Shown: positions 51,104 through 60,879, counted from the stretch's first letter. The stretch is 64,000 nucleotides of DNA from an uncultured Porphyromonadaceae bacterium (GCA_902491515.1 CABUIC010000004.1:1-64000); one strand, 5' to 3'. Translations and numbers: made by a program. The notes: generated from the sequence alone by a model not told the origin.

Positions 51104-53920
51104 TCAGGGTCGGGTGACTTCGTCGACGAGGTAGACTATAGACTGGTATGGGATGCCGCTGTTGGTGGTGAGGCCGATTTCGCAGGTGCGGGAGTTGGAG
51201 TATCCTTCTTTGGCGCCGGCTTCCCCGACGGACTTGCGGAGCTTCCGGAGGCCCCAGCTGTTGAGCTCGGGGATGGTGAAGCCTTTGTCGCCTGCGAAGC
51301 CGCAGCAACCCACCTCGGGTGGTACGGTGACGTTAGTGGAGCACATGGAAGCGAGGGCCACAATCTTGTCGCCGATGCCCATCATGCGGGAAGAGCAGGT
51401 GATGTGGACGGCCACGGGGCGGTCGACGGGGCGGAAGGTGAGCGAGGGAGCGAGGAAGTCGTGGATGAACTCCGCGGGCTCGAAGAGCTTCATGGAGGTG
51501 ATGCACTTGCGCATGCGGTGGAGGCAGGGGCTCTGGTCGCAGACTACGGGGAAACGTCCGCCCTGCGAGGCCTCGGCGAGGGCGGCCTCGAGCTCGCGGA
51601 CCTTGGATTCGGCGATGTCGGGCATGCCTTTGCTGGACCATATCATTCCGCAGCACAGAGAGGGGAGGCCTTTGGGGAATATGACTTCATAACCGGCGCG
51701 CCGGCAGAGGCGGACGAAGACCTCGGAGAGGGGTTCTTCGGCACGGGGGGCGTTTTCGGCTATGCCCATGGTGCGGTTGAGGCAGGAGGGGAAGTATACG
51801 ACCTTTGGCTTCTCCGGAGCCGCAGGCTGCGCCTCGGTCCGTGCCACGAGTGCGGCGGGGTTGTAGGGCTTGGGGAGGGAGGGAGTCCACAGCGGGAGAC
51901 CGACGGAATGGAGGGCGGGACCGATCTTCTCCACGCCCTTCACCCCTATAATCTTACGGGCGAAGGAGGCGAGGCCGAGGGTGGCGCGGAGGGCGGAGCT
52001 GATGCCGGCGAGGTGGTCGGCGGCATAGCGGCCGAAGCCGTGGCCGAAAGAGCCCGGGGGAATGCGGTGCTCGCGGAAGACGTGCATGAGTTCGCCGGTC
52101 TTGATTTTCATGGGGCAGGCGAGTGAGCAGAGGCCGTCGCCGGCGCAAGTGTCGACGCCTTCGAAGCGGAAAGCCTTCTCTATTTCCCTGATTTCTGGGG
52201 ACCCGGGGGCCGTGGCTTTGAGGCGCTCGAGCTCGCGGCAGACGACAATTCGCTGACGGGCGGAGAGGGTGAATCCGCAGCTTACGCAGTTGACCTCGCA
52301 GAAGCCGCACTCGATGCACTTGTCGACGATGGGGCTTACCACGGGCAGTGGCTTCAGGAAATGGATGAAGCACTCGGGGTCGTCGTTAAAAATCACTCCG
52401 GGATTGAGGAGGCCGTGGGGGTCGAATGCGGCCTTAATACGCTTCATGAGTGCCCATGCCTCGGGCCCCCATTCCTTTTCGACGAAGGGGGCCATATTGC
52501 GCCCGGTGCCGTGCTCGGCCTTGAGGGAGCCGTGGAACTTGTCGACGACGAGTTCCTCGATTGCGAGCATGAGCTTGCGGTAGCGCTGAATCTCGGCTTC
52601 GGAGTCGAAGCCCTGGGCGATGATGAAGTGGAAGTTCCCCTCGAGGGCGTGGCCGTAGATGCAGGCGTCGTCGTAACCGCAGTCCTCAAGGAGCTTGCGG
52701 AGGTCGGCGGTGGCTGCGGGGAGGTCCTCGATGTGGAAGGCGATGTCCTCGATAAGGGCGGTCGTTCCGGGTTTTCTTGTGCCTCCGACGGCAGGGAACA
52801 CCCCGGCGCGGATGAGCCACCATGCGGCGACTGTGGCGGGGTCTGTCGAGAAAGCCGCGGGCTTGAAGAGGGTGAAAGAGTCGACGATTTCAAGGGCCTT
52901 GGCGCAACGGTCGGCGAGGACGTGGTTGTCGGCGGCATCGACGCGGAGGAGGAGAGCTGTGAGACCTGTTCCCGTGGGGTCTCCGACGGCTTCGAGGGAC
53001 TTGCTGTCGAGGAGCTCGCAGGCGTCGACGATGCGTGCCTTCCTGAGAGCGACGACTGCGCGGCAGGCCTCGGTGAGGTCGGAGAAATATACCATCGCGG
53101 AGGCCGTGCAGGGCATTTTCTCTTCCGTGGCCATGCGGATTTCGCTCATGAAGCCTAGGGTGCCTTCGGAGCCGACCATGCAGTGGGCAATGATGTCGAA
53201 GGGGTCGTCGAAAGAGACGAAAGGCAGGAGGTTGAGGCCCGTTACGTTCTTGATGGAGTATTTATAGCGGATTTTTTCGGAGAGCGCGGGGTTGCCGAGA
53301 ATTTCGGCGCGGATAGCCTGGATTTCGGCAATCAGTTCGGGGTGTGAGCGTCCGAACTCCTCGCGGGAGACGGAGTCGGCGGTGTCGAGGACGGTACCGT
53401 CGGCGAGGACAATGCGCATGGAGCGCAGGACCTTGTCGGAATTGGCGTGGGTTCCGCATTTCATACCGGAGGCGTTGTTGGCGACGATTCCGCCGACCAT
53501 CGCGGACTTGATTGAAGCGGGGTCGGGGCTGAAGACGCGGCCGTATGGAGCGAGAATCTCGCTGACGCGGGCTCCGACAATACCGGGCTGGAGGGCGATT
53601 TCGCGAGCCTCTTTGTCGAGAATGCGGAAGCCTTCCCAATCCTTGCCGGCCACGACGAGGACGGAGTCGGAGAGGGACTGGCCGGAGAGACTTGTCCCGG
53701 CGGCGCGGAATGTGACTGGGAGACGCATTGAAGAGGCCGTGCGGAGGACGGACTGCATCTCCTTCTCGTCGCGCACGTGGACCACGACCTTAGGGACGAG
53801 ACGGTAGAAACTGGCGTCGGTGCCCCAAGCGAGCGTGCGCATGGGGTCGGTGTAGATGCGGGCGCCGTCGATTCCGGCGTGGCGGAGATTGTTTACAAAT
53901 TCCGAGTATTTCGGATCCAT
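51104..53920 (-). CDS. FAD/[4Fe-4S] D-lactate dehydrogenase (Dld-II/GlcD type)
   Basis: A 938-residue flavoprotein starting at the ATG at 53920. FAD-binding domain (VTFRAAGTSLSGQSLSDS, GGIVANNASGMKCG), FAD-oxidase C-terminal domain (EHGTGRNMAPFVEKEWG), ferredoxin-like domain (CIECGFCEVNC and CAGDGLCSLACP) and two CCG domains (LCCGMIWSS, VGCCGFAGDKG). Size and layout match the Shewanella Dld-II type, which oxidises D-lactate to pyruvate at the membrane. Since MurQ releases D-lactate, its place beside murTKQ is chemically meaningful. Glycolate-type substrates remain possible. The NamZ stop is 6 nt upstream. Confidence 0.88.
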   Translation of the reverse strand: MDPKYSEFVNNLRHAGIDGARIYTDPMRTLAWGTDASFYRLVPKVVVHVRDEKEMQSVLRTASSMRLPVTFRAAGTSLSGQSLSDSVLVVAGKDWEGFRILDKEAREIALQPGIVGARVSEILAPYGRVFSPDPASIKSAMVGGIVANNASGMKCGTHANSDKVLRSMRIVLADGTVLDTADSVSREEFGRSHPELIAEIQAIRAEILGNPALSEKIRYKYSIKNVTGLNLLPFVSFDDPFDIIAHCMVGSEGTLGFMSEIRMATEEKMPCTASAMVYFSDLTEACRAVVALRKARIVDACELLDSKSLEAVGDPTGTGLTALLLRVDAADNHVLADRCAKALEIVDSFTLFKPAAFSTDPATVAAWWLIRAGVFPAVGGTRKPGTTALIEDIAFHIEDLPAATADLRKLLEDCGYDDACIYGHALEGNFHFIIAQGFDSEAEIQRYRKLMLAIEELVVDKFHGSLKAEHGTGRNMAPFVEKEWGPEAWALMKRIKAAFDPHGLLNPGVIFNDDPECFIHFLKPLPVVSPIVDKCIECGFCEVNCVSCGFTLSARQRIVVCRELERLKATAPGSPEIREIEKAFRFEGVDTCAGDGLCSLACPMKIKTGELMHVFREHRIPPGSFGHGFGRYAADHLAGISSALRATLGLASFARKIIGVKGVEKIGPALHSVGLPLWTPSLPKPYNPAALVARTEAQPAAPEKPKVVYFPSCLNRTMGIAENAPRAEEPLSEVFVRLCRRAGYEVIFPKGLPSLCCGMIWSSKGMPDIAESKVRELEAALAEASQGGRFPVVCDQSPCLHRMRKCITSMKLFEPAEFIHDFLAPSLTFRPVDRPVAVHITCSSRMMGIGDKIVALASMCSTNVTVPPEVGCCGFAGDKGFTIPELNSWGLRKLRKSVGEAGAKEGYSNSRTCEIGLTTNSGIPYQSIVYLVDEVTRP

Positions 53921-53926
53921 ATTCAA

Positions 53927-55165
53927 TTACTTGTAAAGATAATGAGCGGCGCTTCGGGCCTTGAAGGCGGCGGCGTCCTTGTTCCAGTAGTCCTCGATGT
54001 CGGCGACTTTGTGGGATGCGCCGAAGCGGCGTCGGATTTCCTTGGAGCCGCAGACCTTGTCGAACATGCTGAAGCGCTTGGGGTCGGCGTTGTCGAGGGT
54101 CTTGCGGTCGGGGTACATCTGCGCGAGCTCGTCCATGACGTGGAACTGCACGAGGCTCAGCGGGGCGGCGTCGAGGTCGGTGACGTACATTTCGACGCCC
54201 TGAATGTTCGTGCCCTGGCCAACGGAGTAGAAGGGCTTGATGTGGATGGGGCGGAACATCACTCCGGGAATTGCGCGGGCATTGAGGCGGCGGGAGAGGT
54301 CCTCGGCGTCAATCCATTCGGCGCAGAAGAGTTTGAAGGGTTCGGTGTAGCCGACGCCGATGCTCATGTAACCGAGCTCGCCGAGGATTCCGGAGGCGGG
54401 ATAGTATACGGCGCTCTCGGGGGTGGGCTGGTGGGGCGAGGGGAGCACCCAGGGCATACCGGTTTCGCGGAAGTCCATGTCGCGGGACCAGCCTTCCATG
54501 GGCACGACGGTGAGATTCACCTTCTTTCCTCCGCCGAGGAGTCCCTCGTCGTTGAGGTATCCGGCGAGCTCGCCGGGGGTGAGGCCGTAGAGGTAGGGAA
54601 TGGGGAACTGGCTGACGAATGAGATGCAGTCAGGCTCGGCGAGGTTGCCCTCGACCTTGTTGCCGCTGATGGGGTTGGGTCGGTCGAGAACCATGAACTC
54701 CTTACCGAGTTCGGCGCAGGCTTCCATTGCGAGGCCCATTGTGGAGATGAAGGTGTAGGAGCGGCAGCCGTTGTCCTGGATGTCGTAAACGAGGACGTCG
54801 ACGTCCTTGAGCATTTCGGGGGATGGCTTGCGGTTCTTGCCGTAGATGGAGTAGACGGGAACACCGGTGGCGGGGTCGACGGCATTGTCGACGTGGTCGC
54901 CGGCGTGGACGTCCCCGCGAACCCCGTGCTCCGGGGCATAGAGGGCTACGAGCTCGACGCCCGGGGCCTCGGCGAGGATGTCGACCGTTGACTTGAGGCT
55001 GTTGTCGACGCCAGTGGGGTTTGTGATGAGGCCGACGCGCTTTCCGCGGAGCTGTTCGAAACCGCCGTCGCGGAGCACTTCGACGCCGGGCTTGACTTTG
55101 GGGGCGGCGGCGAGTGAGAGGGCCGTGGCTGCGGCGAGGAAAAGGGTGATGATATGCTTTGTCAT
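53927..55165 (-). CDS. namZ: Exo-beta-N-acetylmuramidase (GH171, DUF1343)
   Basis: A 412-residue secreted protein with a signal peptide (MTKHIITLFLAAATALSLAA). DUF1343 landmarks: VGLITNPTGVD, LYAPEHGVRGD (E79, H80), VLVYDIQDNGCRSYTFI, LDRPNPISG and the YPASGILGELGYMSIGVGYTEPF block. GH171 enzymes release MurNAc from the non-reducing end of peptide-free glycan strands. It overlaps the AmpG gene end by 4 nt and the D-lactate dehydrogenase gene follows. Confidence 0.92.
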   Translation of the reverse strand: MTKHIITLFLAAATALSLAAAPKVKPGVEVLRDGGFEQLRGKRVGLITNPTGVDNSLKSTVDILAEAPGVELVALYAPEHGVRGDVHAGDHVDNAVDPATGVPVYSIYGKNRKPSPEMLKDVDVLVYDIQDNGCRSYTFISTMGLAMEACAELGKEFMVLDRPNPISGNKVEGNLAEPDCISFVSQFPIPYLYGLTPGELAGYLNDEGLLGGGKKVNLTVVPMEGWSRDMDFRETGMPWVLPSPHQPTPESAVYYPASGILGELGYMSIGVGYTEPFKLFCAEWIDAEDLSRRLNARAIPGVMFRPIHIKPFYSVGQGTNIQGVEMYVTDLDAAPLSLVQFHVMDELAQMYPDRKTLDNADPKRFSMFDKVCGSKEIRRRFGASHKVADIEDYWNKDAAAFKARSAAHYLYK

Positions 55166-57075
55166 GATTCTTTACGTCCGAATTTGGGGTCAATCTTGAG
55201 GAATGCGCAGATGCCAACGGTGGCGATGCAGCAGATGATGGTCCAGATGAAGAAGTGGCGGTAGCCGATTGTCTCCTGGAGCCAGCCGGCGGCCATTCCG
55301 GGGAGCATCATACCGAGGGCCATGAAGCCGGTGCATATAGCGTAGTGGGCAGTCTTGTGGGTTCCTTCGGAGAAGTAGATGAGGTAGAGCATGTAGGCGG
55401 TGAAGCCGAAGCCGTAGCCGAACTGCTCGATGAACACGCAGATGTTGACGGTCAGGAGCGAGGGGGCCGTGGCGTAGCTGAGGTAGACGAATGTGAGGCA
55501 GGTGAGGGACATGGACCATGCCATGGGCCAGATCCATTTCTTGAGGCCGCCCTTGGCGGCGGCGATTCCGCCGATGATTCCGCCGATGGTGAGGCCGATG
55601 ATGCCTACGGTTCCGTAGACGATGCCTACCTGACCGGTAGTGAGGCCGAGGCCACCTTTATCGATGGGGTCGAGGAGGAAGGGGTTGATGAGCTTGACGA
55701 GCTGCGCCTCGGGGAGGCGGTAGAGGAGCATGAAGGCGATGGCGACCCAGATCTGAGGCTTCTTGAAAAATGAACGGAAGGTCTCGAAGAACTCACGCAT
55801 GATGTCGCCGGCGGAATTGAGCTTCGCGGCGGAGCCGTCGTCGGCGGGGCGGGGAAGTGCCCAGCTGTGGTATGCGGCTACGATGAAGAAGAAAGCGGAG
55901 AGTGCTCCGAAAACGACCATCCATGCGAGGGGAATGTTTCCGGACGCTCCTTCGAAGGTCGCGGAAACGCGCTCGGTGAGCTTGTGGTCGATTTCGTAGT
56001 AGAGCCAGGCGGTCTTGTCCCAGTTGGATTCGTTGAAGACGAAGCGGGTGGAGAGCTTGTCCTGTTCGAGGTGAATGCTCTGGTCGCCGCCTTTCTGGGT
56101 AACGTTGACGATTATTTCCTCGCCGGGTGCGGGCTTGCGGTTAAGGCGGAAGCCCACGAGGGCGATGTTGTTGGCGGCGGGGCCGTCGGCGGAAAGCTCG
56201 CGCTTCTCGCCGAATGTGTCGCGGACCCAGCGGGTGAAGGCACCTTCGGTTTTGGCGGGGGCGGCAGCGGCGGCAGTGGTTTTAGCCGCGGGGGTCTCGG
56301 CGGTCTGGAATCCGGCGCGGGCGTTCATGTGGCGGACGGAGTCGCGCATCATCGCGGCGTATTCGCGGAAGGGCATCTCGGCGAAAGTGGAGTCCTCGCG
56401 GAGGACAGTAACCACTGCCGGGGCCTTTGTCGAGGCCGTAGTCTCGGCCATGGGGGTGAAGAACTGCATTTCGCCAGAGAGGTCCTGCTCTGTGGCGGCG
56501 ATGTCGTAGGTCGTCTGGGCGGACCACTCGACGTCGGGGTCGGCGTTGACGGTGAGGTGCAGGGGGGTGAGGCCGGAATTGGACTCAATGAGCCCCGCGA
56601 GGATAACGAGAAGGCCCTGCCCGGCGACAGTGGCGACGCGGTAGAAGGTGGAACGGATGCCGACGTAGAGGCTCTGCTCATGCTCGGAGAGGGCGAGCAT
56701 GTAGAAACCGTCGGCGGCGATGTCGTGTGTTGCGGATGTGAATCCTACGAGCCAGAAGACGGCGAGGGTGAGCTGGAAGAAGAAAGGCGCGGGTATGGCG
56801 AAGGCAATTCCGGCCATAGCAAAGGCAATGATCCACTGCATCGTGAGGGTCCACCAGCGCTTTGTCTTGATAATGTCCACAAATGGGCTCCAGAAGGGCT
56901 TGATGACCCAGGGGAGGTAGAGCCAGCCGGTGTAGAGGGCGATGTCCGTGTTAGAGATTCCGAGGCGTTTGTACATAATCACCGAGATAGTCATCACGGC
57001 GACGTAAGGCAGCCCCTGCGCGAAGTAAAGCGTCGGAATCCACGCCCACGGATTGCGTTTCGTTGTCTTTTGCAT
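55162..57075 (-). CDS. ampG: AmpG-like muropeptide MFS permease with large insertion
   Basis: A 637-residue MFS transporter. N-terminal half: WIPTLYFAQGLPYVAVMTISVIMYKRLG, YLPWVIKPFWSPFVD and SATHDIAADGFYMLAL match AmpG. After about five or six helices, residues 168-380 form a hydrophilic insertion (Ala/Thr/Lys-rich linker plus beta-rich part ending ERVSATFEGASG), then the second helix bundle follows. E. coli AmpG has about 490 residues and no such insertion. Likely imports anhydromuropeptides or related fragments into the cytoplasm. Confidence 0.85.
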   Translation of the reverse strand: MQKTTKRNPWAWIPTLYFAQGLPYVAVMTISVIMYKRLGISNTDIALYTGWLYLPWVIKPFWSPFVDIIKTKRWWTLTMQWIIAFAMAGIAFAIPAPFFFQLTLAVFWLVGFTSATHDIAADGFYMLALSEHEQSLYVGIRSTFYRVATVAGQGLLVILAGLIESNSGLTPLHLTVNADPDVEWSAQTTYDIAATEQDLSGEMQFFTPMAETTASTKAPAVVTVLREDSTFAEMPFREYAAMMRDSVRHMNARAGFQTAETPAAKTTAAAAAPAKTEGAFTRWVRDTFGEKRELSADGPAANNIALVGFRLNRKPAPGEEIIVNVTQKGGDQSIHLEQDKLSTRFVFNESNWDKTAWLYYEIDHKLTERVSATFEGASGNIPLAWMVVFGALSAFFFIVAAYHSWALPRPADDGSAAKLNSAGDIMREFFETFRSFFKKPQIWVAIAFMLLYRLPEAQLVKLINPFLLDPIDKGGLGLTTGQVGIVYGTVGIIGLTIGGIIGGIAAAKGGLKKWIWPMAWSMSLTCLTFVYLSYATAPSLLTVNICVFIEQFGYGFGFTAYMLYLIYFSEGTHKTAHYAICTGFMALGMMLPGMAAGWLQETIGYRHFFIWTIICCIATVGICAFLKIDPKFGRKES

Positions 57076-57103
57076 TTTAAGTTTTTTTGTATGGTATAAG
57101 ATT

Positions 57104-58459
57104 TCAGTATTTTTTGATTATTTGAGCGCCGGGGAAGTAGTGGGCGAGGATTTCGCGCCATGCGAAGCCCTGATGGGCCATCATGGCGGCTCCAATCTGG
57201 CAGAGACCTACTCCGTGGCCCCAGCCGGCTCCGCGGAGGCGCCAGCGGGAGGGGACTCCGTCGGAGTCGGAGCCGAGGGGTTCGGCGAAGAAGGCGGAGC
57301 TGTAGAGGTGTGATTCGGAGAGGGAGCGGCGTATTTCGAGTTCCTTGCCGAGAACCATTTCCTTTCGGGTCCCCCGGACGAGGAGCCGGATTATGCGGCC
57401 TGATGTGCCGCGCTCGAGGGCGCGGAGCTCGAGAATATCGCCGAAATCGACTCCTGAGCGGCGGCGGAGGAGGTCGGCGAGTTCGGCGCGGGAGTATTCG
57501 ACGGTCCAGCGGTAGAAGTCGGGGGTCTCCTGATCGTAGGAATTGAGGACTTCGCGGAGGACGCGGGCGTCGGCTGTGTTGCAGAAGGCGTCGGGAGCCC
57601 CTGCAATCCATTCGCGGGCGTTTTGCTCGTCGCGGAGGTCGGGGAAGTCGTGCTCGGCGCGGCTGTCGCGGAGAGCACGGAGGTAGGGATGGGCGACGGG
57701 CTGCCAGCAGGACTCGAATTCCTCGAAGACGCCGCCGCAGCATTTGGAGAAGCGGGCGTCGCAGGTCTTGCCTGCGTCGTCGGCGAGGACGGTTCCGGCA
57801 GTGGCGTCGATAGCGGCCTCGACTTCGGGGCGGGTCTGGCGGGTGATTCCCTGGTAGCGCTGGCAGTGGTCGTCGGCGCAGACGTCGAAATTGCGGTGGT
57901 CCTCGCGGTCGTACCAGACGATGCGTTCGGCATCGGTTTCGGTCCAGCCGTCCCTGCACTTAGGCTCTCCGGCTGCCTCGAGCTGGGCGAAGAGCCATGA
58001 GCGGGAAATGACGGCGTGGGCTTTCAGGAGCTCGGGAGAGGATGTGGCGCTCATTTCGGAGGAAATGACGCTCTTGAGGTAGTCCTCGACGGGTAGCCTG
58101 TTCACGAGAGTGAGGCGGAGGGGACCCTCGCCCGGGCGGAGGCCTTCGACGATAACACCGAAGGAGCCGCTGAAGCGTTGGTTTTCCTTGCGTTCCCAGT
58201 GGAAGTTCACGCCGATTGTCACGTCCTTGACCTCGAACCATGCTCCGTAGGGGACGGCGGGACTTAGTTCCACGGCTGAGAATTCCCGGCCGATGAAGGC
58301 GACTTTGCCCTCAGGGGTGATGCGGAAGGAGGTGTCGCCGGCGACAGCCTGACCGCAGCCTTCGACCTCGTAGGGGGTGTCGAGATAGACGCGGATTTCG
58401 TCGCCGCTGAGGATGCCGACGTTGAGAATGGGGCCGGCGGAGGACGTGTCGGTGTTCAT
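57104..58459 (-). CDS. SpoIID/LytB-domain protein without signal peptide
   Basis: A 451-residue protein with the SpoIID core LVNRLPVEDYLKSVISSEMSATSSPELLKAHAVISRSWL (read in two parts), a CDARFSKCCGGVFEEFESCW block, and a GRIIRLLVRGTRKEMVLG ... GWGHGVGLCQIGAAMMAHQGFAW C-terminal block. SpoIID is a lytic transglycosylase acting on peptide-free glycan. The N-terminus (MNTDTSSAGPILNVGIL) is polar and shows no export signal, which is odd for an enzyme of peptidoglycan. It sits between ampG (28 nt) and the DUF4922 gene (3 nt). Confidence 0.85.
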   Translation of the reverse strand: MNTDTSSAGPILNVGILSGDEIRVYLDTPYEVEGCGQAVAGDTSFRITPEGKVAFIGREFSAVELSPAVPYGAWFEVKDVTIGVNFHWERKENQRFSGSFGVIVEGLRPGEGPLRLTLVNRLPVEDYLKSVISSEMSATSSPELLKAHAVISRSWLFAQLEAAGEPKCRDGWTETDAERIVWYDREDHRNFDVCADDHCQRYQGITRQTRPEVEAAIDATAGTVLADDAGKTCDARFSKCCGGVFEEFESCWQPVAHPYLRALRDSRAEHDFPDLRDEQNAREWIAGAPDAFCNTADARVLREVLNSYDQETPDFYRWTVEYSRAELADLLRRRSGVDFGDILELRALERGTSGRIIRLLVRGTRKEMVLGKELEIRRSLSESHLYSSAFFAEPLGSDSDGVPSRWRLRGAGWGHGVGLCQIGAAMMAHQGFAWREILAHYFPGAQIIKKY

Positions 58460-58462
58460 CGC

Positions 58463-59419
58463 TTAGATTTTGTCAATAAGTTCGGCGACTTCGGCGGGAG
58501 TCCAGCAGACTTCGTCGAGAATCTGACGGAGAGTATCGGCGGAAATACGGGAGAAGTCTTCCTCGCGGGGAGTGATGAACACTCCGCCCATGTCGACGCT
58601 TGCGGGGCTTATGAGCCAGCAGTCGTCGCCCTCGGTTCCGTAGAAGGCGGGGCGGTGCTTGCGCCGGGGAATGAGCACGAGGCGGAGGTATCCGTCGGGG
58701 AGCCCTTCGGGGGCATAGCAGAGGATGTTCATCATGGGCTCTTCCTCGCCTTCGGGGACGGGGAGGGCCTTGTAGACGAGGGCGAATATCTCGGCAATGT
58801 CCCCGGGCTTGTAGCCGTCGATGACGACGACACCCATCGGGAGGCCTTCGGGGGTCCATATGCGGGCGGCCTCTCCGGGCTGGATTGGCTCGAGGTGCGA
58901 GTCGAGGTAGGCCGGAAGGGGGAGGAATCCGGAGTTTCCGGCCTGGAAGTGCATGTGGTCGGGGGCGGATGCGCCGCAGCGGGGGCCGTTGTAGAAGACG
59001 GTCATGCCCCTGAGTTTCAGGGCGAGGCGGCACATGTCTTCGATGCGTCCGAGGATGCGCTGGGGGGTGTGGGCCTTTGCGGGGACGGTGAGATGTCGCG
59101 GGAAGATGGGGAAGGGGTTGATGAGAATCTCGTAGTCGCCCCAAGGCTCGGAAATCTGCTCGGCCGGGCGGTTCTCGCCGCAGAGGAAGCACTTGCGGGC
59201 CTTGAGGGATGCGGCGTCGACCTTAGCGGCGGAGGATACGCGGCGCGCGGGATTGAACTGGACTTTCATGTCGAGGAGTCCGACGCGGGGGAATTCCCTG
59301 ACTTCGACGCCTTCGAGCGCGGCGAAGTTCGCGGCCGCCATCGGCCAGAGCGCGAGCTGACGGAGGAAGAATTCCTCCGTCGCGGGCGCTATTCCGTATT
59401 TGTTTTCGGGTGCGCTCAT
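58463..59419 (-). CDS. DUF4922 HIT/GalT-like protein
   Basis: A 318-residue cytoplasmic protein. A CxxC site (KCFLCGENRP, about 85-94) and an active-site-like DHMHFQAGN motif (HxHxQ) resemble the HIT/GalT/Ap4A-phosphorylase superfamily; INPFPIFPRHLTVPAKAHTPQ is a typical HIT strand-helix block. It may be a nucleotidyltransferase or phosphorylase acting on a nucleotide-sugar (inference). Its start overlaps the glycosyltransferase stop by 4 nt. No specific reaction is known to me. Confidence 0.7.
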   Translation of the reverse strand: MSAPENKYGIAPATEEFFLRQLALWPMAAANFAALEGVEVREFPRVGLLDMKVQFNPARRVSSAAKVDAASLKARKCFLCGENRPAEQISEPWGDYEILINPFPIFPRHLTVPAKAHTPQRILGRIEDMCRLALKLRGMTVFYNGPRCGASAPDHMHFQAGNSGFLPLPAYLDSHLEPIQPGEAARIWTPEGLPMGVVVIDGYKPGDIAEIFALVYKALPVPEGEEEPMMNILCYAPEGLPDGYLRLVLIPRRKHRPAFYGTEGDDCWLISPASVDMGGVFITPREEDFSRISADTLRQILDEVCWTPAEVAELIDKI

Positions 59420-60879
59420 TTGTTCATGGCCTTGCGGGCCTGCAGTTCCCAGGTGCGGATGCGGTCCTTGTAGAGGTTATTGGCGTTCATCTTGTTGATG
59501 TCAAGAGCGGCGTCGGAGTTGTCCTCCCAGCGGCGGCAGAAGTAGAGGACGTCGTAGATGCGTCCGATCTGGTTGTGGCGGGAGAAAGCGAGACCGAGGG
59601 CGTAGTCCTCACCGTAAGAGGTGTTGGGGACCTTTATTTCTCGGAGCATGGGGGTGTAGAATGCGCGGGGCGCGCCGAGGCCGTTGATACGGAGGGCGTT
59701 GTTGCGGCCGTTTTCGGGCGTCCACTCCTTGTGGTCGATTACGCCGGGAGGGAGCATCTGGAGGTTTATGTCGGTGAGCATATATGTGCCTACGACCATC
59801 CCGCAGTTCTGCTCGTAGAAGGCCTTGACGATTTTTGCGAGGGTATTCTCGTCGGAGTATACGTCGTCGCTGTCGAGCTGGACGGCGAACTTGCCGCAGT
59901 CGGGGTGGTTAACGCCGAGGTTCCAGCATCCGCCGATTCCGAGGTCGTCGCGCTCGGGGACGAGGTGGATGAGGCGGGGCTCGGTTTTGGCGATTTCAGC
60001 GAGGATTTCGGTTGTGCCGTCGGTGGAGTGGTTGTCGATTACGATGACGTTGAAAGGGAAGTCGGTTTTCTGGGAGAGAGCGCTGCGGACGGCGTCGGCG
60101 ATTGTACGCTTGCGGTTGCGGACGGGGATAATTACGGAAGCCTCGTTGGCGAAGTCGCCGGCGTTGAACTCTATGGAGTCGAATTTGGGTTCAAGGTATG
60201 CACCGACGGCTTTGAGGTGGTCGGTGCAGGCCTCTTCCATCTCGAGCTGGACGCCGCGGTTCTTGGGGTCGACGTAGTCGAAGATTTTCTCGCCGCTCTT
60301 GCGGTTGTCGAGGGTCACGTCGGAGTAGAGATACTCGTTGATGTGGACTATGGGAGCGATGCGGCTGAGACGGAGGCGGAGGTCGTAGAGGCCCGCGGCC
60401 TTGAAGTCCTTGCTGATTCCCGCGGCGGCTTTCTTGAAGTCGGGGGTGTGGAAGAAGAGGACGGAACCGAAATTGAAGTCGTCGCGGAGAGCGCCTTCCT
60501 GATAGTCAATCACGGGTGCGTTGCTCTTGCGGCCTTCGATTACGGTGTAGCAGTCGGAGTAGAGCATACCGGCGCCGGAGTCCTCTGCAATCTTGAGGAA
60601 GCGGTCGAGGGCGAGGTAGCCGGGCTCGAGGGTGTTGTATTTTGTATAGAGGAGGATATAGTCTTCGGTGGTGTGTTCGGCGATGGCTCGCATCGTGGCG
60701 GAGGAGTTGAGGGCGTCGATGGGGAGTGCGTCGCATCCGTCGATGGCCGGAGCCTCGGTTCCCTGGGGAAGGAGGAGGGTGATGCGGATAACGGCGGGGC
60801 AAGCCTTGAGAGCCTTGACGGTGGCGCGGGCCGGAGCTTCTTCGCTGTAGGGAAGATAGCAGTGGATGGTCTTGTTCAT
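59416..60879 (-). CDS. Family 2 glycosyltransferase with extra N-terminal domain
   Basis: A 487-residue protein without membrane helices. The C-terminal ~250 residues are a GT-A domain: ASVIIPVRNRKRTIADAV, VIVIDNHSTDGT, the DxD-type VQLDSDDVYSDE, and SYGEDYALGL. The first ~225 residues look like a second, diverged GT-A-like domain (LLYTKYNTLEPGYLALDRF, GMLYSDCYTVIEG). Donor and acceptor are unknown. It is the second gene of the long operon, 35 nt after the amidase-like gene. Confidence 0.82.
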   Translation of the reverse strand: MNKTIHCYLPYSEEAPARATVKALKACPAVIRITLLLPQGTEAPAIDGCDALPIDALNSSATMRAIAEHTTEDYILLYTKYNTLEPGYLALDRFLKIAEDSGAGMLYSDCYTVIEGRKSNAPVIDYQEGALRDDFNFGSVLFFHTPDFKKAAAGISKDFKAAGLYDLRLRLSRIAPIVHINEYLYSDVTLDNRKSGEKIFDYVDPKNRGVQLEMEEACTDHLKAVGAYLEPKFDSIEFNAGDFANEASVIIPVRNRKRTIADAVRSALSQKTDFPFNVIVIDNHSTDGTTEILAEIAKTEPRLIHLVPERDDLGIGGCWNLGVNHPDCGKFAVQLDSDDVYSDENTLAKIVKAFYEQNCGMVVGTYMLTDINLQMLPPGVIDHKEWTPENGRNNALRINGLGAPRAFYTPMLREIKVPNTSYGEDYALGLAFSRHNQIGRIYDVLYFCRRWEDNSDAALDINKMNANNLYKDRIRTWELQARKAMNK

